Assembly: GCA_022730015.1 (NCBI GenBank)
Contig: DZBU01000002.1
Location: 23,043 to 67,841, forward strand
DNA: 44,799 nt
Direction of reading: 5' to 3'
Origin: Candidatus Elulimicrobium sp.
GTDB taxonomy: Bacteria > Patescibacteriota > Minisyncoccia > Phycocordibacterales > UBA918
Made by a program: the position numbers and the translations under genes. Positions 32,232-39,888 of the stretch are shown in pieces. Each line of letters starts with the position of its first letter. The first letter of the stretch is position 1. Under the pieces are notes generated by a model. The model did no database searches. It was not told the origin of the DNA and worked only from the letters and a program-made list of their open reading frames with translations.

Positions 32232-32783
32232 ATGAAAGCAGCAATGGCAGGGGTGACAGTGTCACCAGTAAATATGGAGGAGCGTAAGGGCCTAGGCATT
32301 CGCCCGGGTGATACTGTGCGCGTTCACCAGAAAATTCAAGATAAAGGAAAGACTCGTATTCAGATCTTTGAAGGTTTGGTACTAGCTCGCAAGCATGGTG
32401 ATGAACCAGGAGCAACTTTTACTGTTCGTAAAGTAGCGAGCGGTGTTGGAGTAGAAAAGATCTTCCCGCTTTACTCACCACTCATTGACAAGCTCGAGAT
32501 CGTGAAGCGCGCTAAGGTGCGTCGCAGCAAGCTCTACTACATCCGCGAGAAGGTGAATCGTGAGATCAAGCGACAAATGCGCCGAATGAGCCTTGTCTCA
32601 ATGGCAACTGAATCGGGAGCAGAGGCAGCAGTTCGTGAAGCTGCCGAAGCAGAAGCTGCTAAGAAGGCAGAAGAGGAGGCTGTAGCGGCAATCGCTGAAG
32701 CTCCAGTGGTTGAGGAAACGGCTGAGGTCGTTTCAGAGGAAACAGCAGCAACGGAAGTTGTTGCTGAAGAAAAAAAGGACTAG
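32232..32783 (+). CDS. rplS: Large ribosomal subunit protein bL19
   Basis: bL19 sits at the interface of the two ribosomal subunits. The core (about 15-118) is canonical: GIRPGDTVRVHQKI, RIQIFEGLVLARKHG, TFTVRKVASGVGVEKIFPLY, SPLIDKLEIVKRAKVRRSKL and YYIREK. After the core comes an extra tail of about 65 residues rich in Ala, Glu and Val (AEAEAAKKAEEEAVAAI and similar), giving 183 residues against the usual 115-130. Such acidic tails occur on ribosomal proteins of some small genomes and may reach off the ribosome. The ATG at 32232 gives the best N-terminus. A strong terminator follows. Confidence 0.95.
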   Translation: MKAAMAGVTVSPVNMEERKGLGIRPGDTVRVHQKIQDKGKTRIQIFEGLVLARKHGDEPGATFTVRKVASGVGVEKIFPLYSPLIDKLEIVKRAKVRRSKLYYIREKVNREIKRQMRRMSLVSMATESGAEAAVREAAEAEAAKKAEEEAVAAIAEAPVVEETAEVVSEETAATEVVAEEKKD

Positions 32784-32793
32784 TTTTAAGACT

Positions 32794-32830
32794 AACAAAA
32801 AAGCGCGGCCTTCGGCCGCGCTTTTTTGTT
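32794..32830. terminator. Bidirectional terminator between rplS and the ion-channel gene
   Basis: Perfect 17-bp arms (32794-32810 with 32814-32830), TTC loop, A6 and T6 flanks. The right arm reaches the stop codon of the convergent channel gene. Confidence 0.92.
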
Positions 32831-33560
32831 AATTGTCACTCTCAGAACCGATCAAAAGTTTTCGAACCATCATACCCACCAGTCCAAGCATCATACCGAG
32901 GAGGATCATCGAAGTGAAACGGGCAAAAACGAGGGCGATAATTCCGCCCAGAGTTTCCGGCTGCGGATAGGGGAAGCCGCCAAGAATGCTCTTCAGCGCC
33001 CAGTACATCCCAGAAGGGATGCTACTTGCTTCGGCATGACTTTCAAAAATATAAAAGAGCGAACCGATCAGTAATAGCGCCAGAGTAAGCGTAATAAAAT
33101 AGATTTCGAGGTTGATCTTGTATACAGACTGAACAGCCTTTTCCTTGTTCTTTGAGCGAGAAAACTTTGCTAAGCGCATCATGCGGAGGAGGCGGATGAT
33201 GCGGATGGTACGGGCTGACTTGAGGAAGGTAAGATTGGCGAGTCCCAAGACCGAAGGGAGGATAGCAATCAAATCGATAATACCGAAAAAGCTAAAGGCA
33301 TAGCGGAGGGGCTTTGGTGATACGTACAAGCGAGTGATGTATTCAGCCGAAAAGAGCACTACAGCCACCCATTCAACAGCGACAAAGAGTACATGGTAAG
33401 CTTGAAAAGAATCAACGGTTTCGATAGCTACCGCTGCTACAGACACCAAGGTCATGATAGCAAGTGCGGTATTTGCTCGAGCAAAGTATTTGTTGTGAGG
33501 GTTATCGAAAGGGTTTATAGCAGGTCGCCGTTGCTGTTTATTCTTGTGTTTTCTTTTCAT
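32829..33560 (-). CDS. Voltage-gated-type ion channel subunit with atypical pore
   Basis: The 243-residue protein has the six-helix plan of the voltage-gated cation channel family. S1-S3 lie about 32-104, and an S4 carries Arg every third residue (R117, R120, R123, R126, R129 in TIRIIRLLRMMRLAK). S5 is about 152-172 and S6 about 206-233. The pore loop reads GMYWALKSILGGFPYPQP (184-201), where K+ channels have TVGYGD. No GYG is present, and the bacterial Na+ channel motif (TLESWS) is absent too, so ion choice cannot be predicted. The start is ATG at 33560 with a basic head. It stands alone between L19 and tRNA-Leu. Confidence 0.85.
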   Translation of the reverse strand: MKRKHKNKQQRRPAINPFDNPHNKYFARANTALAIMTLVSVAAVAIETVDSFQAYHVLFVAVEWVAVVLFSAEYITRLYVSPKPLRYAFSFFGIIDLIAILPSVLGLANLTFLKSARTIRIIRLLRMMRLAKFSRSKNKEKAVQSVYKINLEIYFITLTLALLLIGSLFYIFESHAEASSIPSGMYWALKSILGGFPYPQPETLGGIIALVFARFTSMILLGMMLGLVGMMVRKLLIGSESDN

Positions 33561-33680
33561 AATGAAGATTGTTTTATTAAGTATACACGACCGTTGTTTC
33601 CTGATGGTTTAGAATCAAGATGCTTGAATTTGCCGCACACATGAGGCATAATGGCGCCACCTCACAGAGACGAGACACTT

Positions 33681-33764
33681 GCCCAGGTGGCGAAATTGGT
33701 AGACGCACTACCTTGAGGTGGTAGCGCCTTCACAGGCATGCTGGTTCAAATCCAGTCTTGGGCA
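33681..33764 (+). tRNA. tRNA-Leu (anticodon GAG)
   Basis: The 84-nt class II tRNA has acceptor GCCCAGG/CTTGGGC, D-loop AAATTGGTAGA, anticodon stem CTACC/GGTAG with loop TTGAGGT (anticodon GAG), a long variable arm, T-loop TTCAAAT, and discriminator A followed by CA. CCA is not encoded. Confidence 0.95.
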
Positions 33765-33771
33765 CAGAAGT

Positions 33772-33810
33772 ACAGAAAGAGGCACGGCCGAAGGCTGTGC
33801 CTCTTTCTGT
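33772..33810 (+). terminator. tRNA-Leu terminator fused to the Nudix promoter
   Basis: An 18-bp stem (33772-33789 with 33793-33810, one G-U) with a GAA loop ends CTTTCTGT. Its last bases TGT are the extension of the next promoter's -10 box. Confidence 0.75.
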
Positions 33811-33816
33811 TATACT
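33808..33816 (+). promoter_or_regulatory. Extended -10 (TGTTATACT) of the Nudix gene
   Basis: TGT plus TATACT (33811-33816) ends 6 nt before the ATG at 33823 and supports that start. It overlaps the terminator hairpin of tRNA-Leu. Confidence 0.7.
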
Positions 33817-33822
33817 GCACTT

Positions 33823-34272
33823 ATGGCAACAAAAACTGATATTTCATATGGGGTGATTCCAATCCGTCGTGTTGCAAATGGATGGGAAGTTTTTCTTATC
33901 CATCAATACAGCCGGATCGGAGATAATACCTACTGGGTCCTTCCGAAAGGCCATCCTGAAGTTTCAGAAACACCTCGTGAGACAGCCTTGCGTGAGCTAA
34001 AGGAAGAAACTGGACTGGTGCCAGCAACACTTATTGACTCTCCCAGGTTTGACCTCAGGTACTCGTTTGATTTCAGTGGTGATCGCATCGAGAAAACGGT
34101 GGTATTTTTTATTGGTGTTATTACAGAGTTTGAAATTACCCTCGATCCTGATGAAGTGAAGGAGGCTGGTTGGTATCCCCTGGAATTAGCCGCCACGAGA
34201 CTTGATTACCAAGATACAAAAAGTCTATTTTTAAAAGCGAAAGATTTTATTGATCGAGAGCTCGCAGAGTAG
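33823..34272 (+). CDS. Nudix hydrolase (Ap4A-hydrolase-like)
   Basis: The 149-residue protein contains a full Nudix box that begins GHPEVSETPRETALRELKEE and ends TGL (residues about 47-69), with the Glu residues that bind Mg2+. Before it is SYGVIPIRRVANGWEVFLI, and WVLPKGHPE resembles diadenosine polyphosphate hydrolases. It is a cytoplasmic house-cleaning enzyme; the substrate is not certain. Its frame is open upstream through tRNA-Leu, so the ATG at 33823 is chosen from the -10 spacing and the family start. The stop lies at the edge of the terminator at 34272. Confidence 0.9.
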   Translation: MATKTDISYGVIPIRRVANGWEVFLIHQYSRIGDNTYWVLPKGHPEVSETPRETALRELKEETGLVPATLIDSPRFDLRYSFDFSGDRIEKTVVFFIGVITEFEITLDPDEVKEAGWYPLELAATRLDYQDTKSLFLKAKDFIDRELAE

Positions 34273-34314
34273 TTCTTAAAAGGCTGGCAGCTTCGCTGCC
34301 GGCCTTTTAAGAAC
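34272..34314. terminator. Bidirectional terminator after the Nudix gene
   Basis: A 20-bp stem (34272-34291 with 34295-34314, one G-U) with a TTC loop serves the Nudix gene and the convergent response-regulator gene. Confidence 0.88.
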
Positions 34315-34321
34315 ACCACCA

Positions 34322-34696
34322 TTAGTTGGTGTAGATATTCAGACGAACTTTGTTGATGATATCATCAAGACTACTGTGAGCTTTAATGAGATAGTCTTCA
34401 ATCACTCCGTCATGAGCATTAGCTATATTATTTACATCATCCATAGAAGTGAGCATGATCACTTTTGCATTTCTTCCCCAAGGGTCATTGCGTAACTTTT
34501 CCAAAAAAGTGTGCCCATCCATGATAGGCATTATGATATCGAGGAGAATGAGGTCTGGTTGTTCATCAAGCGCGAGTCGTAATCCAGCGGCCCCATTCTC
34601 AGCGGTAGAAACAACAAAGCCAGCTTGCTCAATCGCTTCGGCGATCGCTTCTCGAATATCTGGTTCATCTTCAACGATCAAGATTCTTTTTTCCAT
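34322..34696 (-). CDS. Single-domain response regulator (CheY-like receiver)
   Basis: The 124-residue protein is a receiver domain only: acidic pocket ILIVEDEPD, phospho-acceptor D53 in LILLDIIMP, the switch residue in VIMLTS and the conserved Lys in DYLIKAH (K105). With no output domain it must act by protein contact or in a relay. It is divergent from a histidine kinase gene 92 nt away, so the two are likely partners. A minus-strand extended -10-like TGATACTAT lies about 22 nt before the ATG. Confidence 0.92.
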   Translation of the reverse strand: MEKRILIVEDEPDIREAIAEAIEQAGFVVSTAENGAAGLRLALDEQPDLILLDIIMPIMDGHTFLEKLRNDPWGRNAKVIMLTSMDDVNNIANAHDGVIEDYLIKAHSSLDDIINKVRLNIYTN

Positions 34697-34773
34697 AGGT
34701 ATGTTGTGTATTCGCTAAATAGTATCACGGGTTTTGGTTTTGCTCATATTGACTGTTTTGTCTCTTTCGAGCC

Positions 34774-34782
34774 TGTTACTAT
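34774..34782 (+). promoter_or_regulatory. Extended -10 (TGTTACTAT) of the histidine kinase gene
   Basis: TGT plus TACTAT (34777-34782) ends 6 nt before the ATG at 34789. A TTGACT upstream (34749-34754) is 22 nt away, too far for a normal -35. Confidence 0.55.
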
Positions 34783-34788
34783 ATAGCT

Positions 34789-36078
34789 ATGATACCACTC
34801 AAACGATTTCGTCTCTTCCGCTCCCTAGAGAACCTAATGTTAGTGTTGGGTATTGTTTGGTCTGGCGGCGTGATATTTTTGTTTGCAAACAAGGAGCTCG
34901 GCCAGCAGGAAATCATTGCGGGAGTTGGCGTGTCATTTTTATTTTTTGCGGTACGTTGGTTTATTCAAAAGAAGATTGATGATTGGTTCATGGTGTCATT
35001 GTCGCAAAGTGGCTATGCACACGATGATACTTTCGCCGCGCTTTTTGAACGAAGCCCAGTAGCGTACTTGATCATTACTGGAGAGGGTACGATCATCGAA
35101 AGTAATCCGGCTGCTATAAAACTGTTGCAAACAGAGACCTCAACAATTACCCAAACTAATTTCTTTAGTTGTTTTTTGTCTTCAGAGAAGGTTGATCTGA
35201 CTGTCCTGCGAGCTAAAGTGAAAGCCGGAGTTACGCTGACTGATATCGAAATTCCACTACAGACGACAAACGGTGAAAAGATCTGGGTGCTTTTTTCCTC
35301 ATTCGCGTACCGAGGTTCGGGGCAGCGACTGGTAGCCCTTGTCGACATTACTGAACAAAAACATCTCGATACCGTTAAGTCAGAATTTGTCGCACTAGCA
35401 ACTCATCAATTGCGCACCCCAATCGCCGCTATTAGGTGGAATGTGGAGTTATTGCAAAAGAGTCTCGCTGAGACCGCGACAGAATCACAGAGTAAATACT
35501 TCACTAAGATCGACCGAAACGTTATTCGTATGATCGCGTTGATCAACGATTTTTTGAGTGTTTCAAAGCTGGAAATGGGTACCTATGCTACTACTGAGGA
35601 AGTCGTTGATTTAAGTGATCTCTTTTCTACGGTTGTTGATGAATTCTCAGGTAAGATCACAGAAAAACAGATCATTTTGCAACGGTTTGAAAATCCACCA
35701 CATGTCACGATTAGTACGGATCCTCGATTGCTCCATATCATCGTCAGTAACTTGGTTTCAAATGCTGTGAAGTATCTCAGCCCACAAGGTGAATTAGATC
35801 TGTCATACGTGACTCAAAACGAAACGGTCACTATTGTGGTTGCTGATAATGGTATTGGTATTCCGGAAGCAGAATTGAATAAGCTCTTCGACAAGTTTTA
35901 TCGAGCGAGTAATGCGCAGTCTCATCAGACTGAGGGGACTGGTCTTGGGCTGTACATCGTTAAGCAATCAGTCGAACTGCTTGGCGGCCGTATAACAGTT
36001 GACTCGAAGGAAGACCAGGGGGCTCGTTTTACCGTGTCGCTTCCGATAAAAATGGTCGCAAACCAAAAAATCAGCTAA
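34789..36078 (+). CDS. Membrane PAS sensor histidine kinase
   Basis: The 429-residue protein has two N-terminal membrane helices (about 15-32 and 40-60). A PAS domain (about 80-185: ALFERSPVAYLIITGEGTIIESNPA) follows. The HisKA dimerisation helix is FVALATHQLRTPIAAI with phospho-acceptor H206. The HATPase domain has N-box LVSNAVKYL, G1 VADNGIGIP, F-box and G2 TEGTGLGLYI. All catalytic parts are intact. The loop between the membrane helices is too short to sense outside ligands, so the signal probably reaches the PAS domain in the cytoplasm. The partner is probably the divergent receiver gene. Confidence 0.93.
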   Translation: MIPLKRFRLFRSLENLMLVLGIVWSGGVIFLFANKELGQQEIIAGVGVSFLFFAVRWFIQKKIDDWFMVSLSQSGYAHDDTFAALFERSPVAYLIITGEGTIIESNPAAIKLLQTETSTITQTNFFSCFLSSEKVDLTVLRAKVKAGVTLTDIEIPLQTTNGEKIWVLFSSFAYRGSGQRLVALVDITEQKHLDTVKSEFVALATHQLRTPIAAIRWNVELLQKSLAETATESQSKYFTKIDRNVIRMIALINDFLSVSKLEMGTYATTEEVVDLSDLFSTVVDEFSGKITEKQIILQRFENPPHVTISTDPRLLHIIVSNLVSNAVKYLSPQGELDLSYVTQNETVTIVVADNGIGIPEAELNKLFDKFYRASNAQSHQTEGTGLGLYIVKQSVELLGGRITVDSKEDQGARFTVSLPIKMVANQKIS

Positions 36079-36081
36079 AAT
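36076..36081 (+). promoter_or_regulatory. -10 box (TAAAAT) of the HExxH protein gene
   Basis: TAAAAT overlaps the end of the kinase gene and ends 6 nt before the ATG at 36088, so the gene may have its own start site besides read-through. Confidence 0.4.
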
Positions 36082-36087
36082 GTCGCT

Positions 36088-36996
36088 ATGAATAATATTT
36101 CACTTGTTTGTGTGAAGCTTTTGCTATTTGTGTCGTTACTGACGCCGACTATGAGTATGGCTCAAACAACTGGAGCTAATGAAGCGGCCTATCGTAATTT
36201 ACTCTTACAGCTTATTGCATCACTTCAACAACAGATCACGCTCTTGGAGATGCAGCTTGCAGAGCAGAATACAATCGCGCAGCCTGCGGTGAGTGAAACC
36301 GGAGGTTCATTGAGCCAGATCGTCGACATAGTCGCTACGTATCCGGTCACAAAAGTAGCAGATACGAGCGCTGTCCGTGATCGAGAGCAGCGAGCATATT
36401 TTGATCGAGTCTTTGCTCTTTTCCCTACGGTGTATGATCAACTGATCGGTCGAGTAGTGGTGTTTAGTGGAGAGACAAGCTCATTCGATGCTTTTGTGGA
36501 AACCGTACCACCGACCCATGAGAAATGGTTGTATGCAGTCAATGAAGATATTATCGATGAGCCACTGGCAAAATGGAATACCGAACTTATCGTTCATGAG
36601 CTCGCACATCTTGTTGCTTATGAGTCTGTATCAAACGCCGCGAAAAAAGAGTACACCTGTGAGGCGTACTTCTTGCGACACGGTTGCCCACCAGATGATT
36701 CTTTTTTGAGATTGTACGTCAGTAACTTTTGGGAGGCTACTGATCTCAGGCGAGCAGATCGTTTCATAGAAGCTGCTGATGATTATGAATCAGCCTATGC
36801 ATACTACGATGATCACCAAACAGATTTCGTGAGTGACTATGCAGCTATCGGCCCCGAGGAAGATTTTGCTGAATCGTTCATGTATTTTATGTTCGACAAA
36901 CCTGTTTCAGGACGAATTGCTCAGGAAAAAGTCGCTTTTTTTGGACAGTACAAAAAAATGATCGATATACAAAACGATATCAACCAGATGCAATAG
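36088..36996 (+). CDS. Secreted putative zinc metallopeptidase (HExxH)
   Basis: The 302-residue protein has a Sec-type signal peptide (about 1-25, cleavage likely after MSMAQ) and a short coiled coil (about 35-62). The catalytic-looking domain contains IVHELAHLVAY (H170, E171, H174), and a downstream EEDFAESFMYF Glu (E262) could be the third zinc ligand. Two Cys around YTCEAYFLRHGCPP may pair. This fits gluzincin-type peptidases, but no named family is clear. It follows the kinase gene after 9 nt. Its 3' end overlaps the convergent NagZ-like gene by 17 nt. Confidence 0.72.
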   Translation: MNNISLVCVKLLLFVSLLTPTMSMAQTTGANEAAYRNLLLQLIASLQQQITLLEMQLAEQNTIAQPAVSETGGSLSQIVDIVATYPVTKVADTSAVRDREQRAYFDRVFALFPTVYDQLIGRVVVFSGETSSFDAFVETVPPTHEKWLYAVNEDIIDEPLAKWNTELIVHELAHLVAYESVSNAAKKEYTCEAYFLRHGCPPDDSFLRLYVSNFWEATDLRRADRFIEAADDYESAYAYYDDHQTDFVSDYAAIGPEEDFAESFMYFMFDKPVSGRIAQEKVAFFGQYKKMIDIQNDINQMQ

Positions 36997-38107
36997 GGGA
37001 TGTACGTAAGGTATTTTTAAATGCCCGCACTCGTTGGTAGCTATCATCGATACGGGTAAGCGGGAGTGTGCCAGTGCCGACTGCTTCAAGGGTCTGTGTG
37101 ATCGCGGGCAAAACCAGCTCTGGCTCGGCGGCAAAAAGAACAATATCGGCGCCGGCAGTGACTGCTTGCACGGCAGCGGCATCACTCGCGGTTGAGGTGA
37201 TGACGGCGCGCATGATCATGTCGTCAGTAATAATGAGACCACTGTAACCAAGCTCATCTCGAAGATAGGAAGTGAGGAAAAAAGGTGAGAGAGTGGCTGG
37301 TTGCGGATCGATCTTGGGAAAGAGTACGTGGGCGGTCATGAGCGCAACCGGCGGATTATTTTTAATGATTTCAGCAAAAGGTGCTGTGAAGACATCTAGT
37401 TCCGCTTGCGTGATTGGCACTTGGGGGAGCTCGGTATGAGAATCTTCGGCAGTATCTGGGTGGCCAGGAAAATGCTTGATCACACCAGTTACTCCTGCCG
37501 TTGCCATTCCTTCAAGAAGCGCAGCAGCAAGGATGGCGCTTTGCTCCTTATCTACAAAAACCCGCTCGTACAAAAAGGATGTCGGATGAGTTGCGCTTTC
37601 AAGTACTGGTGCAAAATTCATATTGATACCGAGCTTCGCAAGTTCTGCCCCGCGAGCCTTTCCGACATGGTAGGCCATTGCAACATCAGTAATTTCTCGC
37701 TGGCTCGTGGTCGTAAAGGCTGGTCCACGCAGACGACTGACCGGACCACCTTCTTGGTCTATTGCAATGATAAGCGGGGTAGGAGAAACCGCTTGCCAGG
37801 CCCGAACCCATTCCTTGATTTCAGTTGGATCTTCCGGAACACTCATGATAACAACTCCGCCAAGGTGATGATCTTTGATGAGTGCCGTAGTACTGGCGAC
37901 AGGAGTCTTTGCCCAGTGACCAACAATGAACAGTTGCCCAACCTTTTCAGATAGGGAGACTGTGGCGTATTGGTCTACTGGATCAGTTGCTTCAAATGAG
38001 CTGTCTGAAGTAACTGGTTCGTCTGGTTGAACCGAAAGGTGTGAATAAAGCAGGAAGCCACCCATCGTAAAAAGAAGGAATAAAACACTGAAAAGATATT
38101 TCTGCAT
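36980..38107 (-). CDS. nagZ: GH3 beta-N-acetylhexosaminidase (NagZ-like), exported
   Basis: The 375-residue protein has an N-terminal signal or anchor (about 4-24) and then one GH3 TIM-barrel. It has GQLFIVGHW, IAIDQEGGPVSRLRG, VIKHFPGHPDTAEDSHTELP with the Asp/His dyad typical of NagZ, and GLIITDDMIM with the nucleophile Asp. NagZ enzymes remove N-acetylglucosamine from muropeptides. An exported copy would trim cell-wall glycan of the cell itself or of a host or prey. The second GH3 domain is missing, as is normal for NagZ. It is convergent with the HExxH gene. Confidence 0.9.
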   Translation of the reverse strand: MQKYLFSVLFLLFTMGGFLLYSHLSVQPDEPVTSDSSFEATDPVDQYATVSLSEKVGQLFIVGHWAKTPVASTTALIKDHHLGGVVIMSVPEDPTEIKEWVRAWQAVSPTPLIIAIDQEGGPVSRLRGPAFTTTSQREITDVAMAYHVGKARGAELAKLGINMNFAPVLESATHPTSFLYERVFVDKEQSAILAAALLEGMATAGVTGVIKHFPGHPDTAEDSHTELPQVPITQAELDVFTAPFAEIIKNNPPVALMTAHVLFPKIDPQPATLSPFFLTSYLRDELGYSGLIITDDMIMRAVITSTASDAAAVQAVTAGADIVLFAAEPELVLPAITQTLEAVGTGTLPLTRIDDSYQRVRAFKNTLRTSPIASG

Positions 38108-38146
38108 GTTGCTACAGGGTATCGTAAAAGTTGTTTTTGTAAAACA

Positions 38147-38184
38147 GTACCGGCGCCAGGCCCCTTGGGGCCTGGCGCCGGTAC
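38147..38184. terminator. 18-bp GC-rich hairpin
   Basis: Perfect arms 38147-38164 and 38167-38184 around TT. On the minus strand it is followed by TGTTTTAC, so it probably ends the PNPOx-like gene; no T-run exists on plus. Confidence 0.65.
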
Positions 38185-38199
38185 GTCACACTAGGAAAC

Positions 38200-38646
38200 C
38201 TAGCGTCGTATTTCAGTTAAGTCAACAATTGAAAGCTCGCCGCTTCCGGCATCAAGCCAACGAACAAATTGTGGGGTAAGTTTGAACATTACAAAGTCTT
38301 CCGCTCCTTCCACGTAGTATTTTGAAGGATTCTTTTGCTTGAACCAGGTATGCACGTTTTCTTGATCTGCTGGAGTTAGTTGTTCAACAGTTCCTCGAAT
38401 ATCGACCACCTTAAGTGGATCGAGCGCTTCTTCGATCACTGACAAAGAGACTGTCGGATGATCAAGGATGTGTTGATATTTAGAAAAGGCTTTGCGTGTA
38501 CCAAAAAATACATTGAGCTCATCATCAATAACGTAGAGCATAAGTGACGTAGTGGGGAGAGAGTTCTGATCGAGAATAGCAAAGACCGCCTTGCGGTGAT
38601 TATTTAAAAAATCAAGGATAGTCTGACGAAGTTGCGCTTGTTCCAT
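38200..38646 (-). CDS. Pyridoxamine 5'-phosphate oxidase-like FMN-binding protein
   Basis: The 148-residue protein is a split-barrel flavin-binding family member: ILDFLNNHRKAVFAILDQNSL, LYVIDDELNVFFGTRKAFSKY, HPTVSLSVIEEA, VVDIRGTVEQL and FVMFKLTPQFVRWLD. Such small proteins bind FMN or F420 and reduce or store it. True PdxH signatures for pyridoxine are not seen, so the substrate is unknown. The start is ATG at 38646. It lies 57 nt downstream of the desaturase gene on the same strand and might be co-transcribed. Confidence 0.85.
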   Translation of the reverse strand: MEQAQLRQTILDFLNNHRKAVFAILDQNSLPTTSLMLYVIDDELNVFFGTRKAFSKYQHILDHPTVSLSVIEEALDPLKVVDIRGTVEQLTPADQENVHTWFKQKNPSKYYVEGAEDFVMFKLTPQFVRWLDAGSGELSIVDLTEIRR

Positions 38647-38703
38647 AGAAAGAGCGATTACACGATAATGTATTAAGTATACCGCATGCTTTCTTTAAAA
38701 AAC

Positions 38704-39717
38704 TTACCAATGGTGCGCTTCTTGTTTGAGGGAATGGTGTATTTGTCGAAGTGAATTCATCCAGGTAGTTTCGTGGTACGGGAACTCTTTTTCTTTGCAG
38801 AAATTTTTCACGATTACTTGGACGTTACGGTAATAAAAGCGCGACAGAGAAGGGAAGAGGTGGTGTTCGATCTGGTACTCAAGTCCGCCGAATATATATG
38901 AGACGACCGGGTTTGAAAAAAGATTTCTGGTCAGGGTAATCTGGTGCACCCAATTGTGAGTTTGATCGGGAGAAAGCATGTCTTCACCTTTGTGATTGGG
39001 AGCAAAGATCATTGCCATGTACGCCCCCATGACCAAGAAGACAGTTACGTTAAAGATACTAGCGACGAGTGATGGTAGTAGCCAAAAAGTAATACCAAAC
39101 GTGAGTGTGAAGTGCATGAGGATGAGAATGATTTCAAATGCAGAGCGCCAGGTTATATCTCGAAGTAAAAAGCGCATGCTGTTGAGAATGTTATAAGGAT
39201 AGACAAACCAAATACCGATCCAAAAAAGAATATGCTGGTGAGGAAAAATATATTTTTTATAAAACTGAGGCCGAGACGAGGCTTGTTCGGGCGAGAACAC
39301 AAAAGGGATATCGACATCGGGGTCATGGCCGATGTGATTGGGGGAGCGATGATGAGCATTGTGCTTATAGAACCAACGGCCTTCACTTAGACCACAGCCC
39401 AGACCCCAGACAAGAACAGCAAAAAAATAATTGATTCGTTTTGAAACAAAGACACCGTGGTGTGAAAGATCGTGTCCCAATAGACCAAGCTGCACAGAAA
39501 AGAAAGCGGCCACGCAGGCATTGAGAAGCTGCACCCAAAGCGTATCGGTACTTGCCAGAACAACAAGAGAAAAAAGTAGTCCTAAAAGGGTTGTGAGAAA
39601 AATGAACAAGTGGGCTCTATAAGTACGTTTGAACAAACCTGCTGCCGCAACTCTTTCAAGTAGTTTTTCATACTCAGCCTGAGGGAGGTGATATTCGCTG
39701 CCACGTTTACTATTCAT
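38704..39717 (-). CDS. Membrane fatty acid desaturase (front-end type)
   Basis: The 337-residue protein has four membrane helices in two pairs (about 36-58, 62-80, 185-205, 212-235) and the three His boxes of membrane desaturases: HDLSHH (82-87), HNAHH (119-123) and QIEHH near residue 290. Gln in the third box is the mark of front-end (delta-5/6-like) enzymes. There is no fused cytochrome b5. It would use O2 and an electron donor to put a double bond in lipid-bound acyl chains. This is notable in a cell type thought to take its lipids from others. It has a good promoter of its own. Confidence 0.9.
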   Translation of the reverse strand: MNSKRGSEYHLPQAEYEKLLERVAAAGLFKRTYRAHLFIFLTTLLGLLFSLVVLASTDTLWVQLLNACVAAFFSVQLGLLGHDLSHHGVFVSKRINYFFAVLVWGLGCGLSEGRWFYKHNAHHRSPNHIGHDPDVDIPFVFSPEQASSRPQFYKKYIFPHQHILFWIGIWFVYPYNILNSMRFLLRDITWRSAFEIILILMHFTLTFGITFWLLPSLVASIFNVTVFLVMGAYMAMIFAPNHKGEDMLSPDQTHNWVHQITLTRNLFSNPVVSYIFGGLEYQIEHHLFPSLSRFYYRNVQVIVKNFCKEKEFPYHETTWMNSLRQIHHSLKQEAHHW

Positions 39718-39725
39718 TGGTTTGT

Positions 39726-39754
39726 ACAGTAACGTGTACCGTGTTTTTCAGCAA
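39726..39754 (-). promoter_or_regulatory. Promoter of the desaturase gene
   Basis: On the minus strand TTGCTG (39754-39749), 17 nt, TACTGT (39731-39726), then 8 nt to the ATG at 39717: a good sigma70-type promoter with a leaderless start. Confidence 0.7.
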
Positions 39755-39856
39755 GACGACCGTAGACTTGGTGTAGTTCTTAAACTACGCCTCATATCCC
39801 GCGAGAGGGGTAATTTCAGTACAGCGGGAAGCGTGCTATGCTAAAAGCACAATAAG

Positions 39857-39877
39857 CTAGGCGGGAGAATCACCTAG
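39857..39877. promoter_or_regulatory. CTAGG-N11-CCTAG inverted repeat upstream of fur
   Basis: A 5-bp inverted repeat lies 11 nt before the fur ATG and touches a -10-like TAGTAT (39875-39880). It could be an operator for autoregulation, but it is short and does not match the classical Fur box. Confidence 0.3.
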
Positions 39878-39888
39878 TATCTAAGTCT

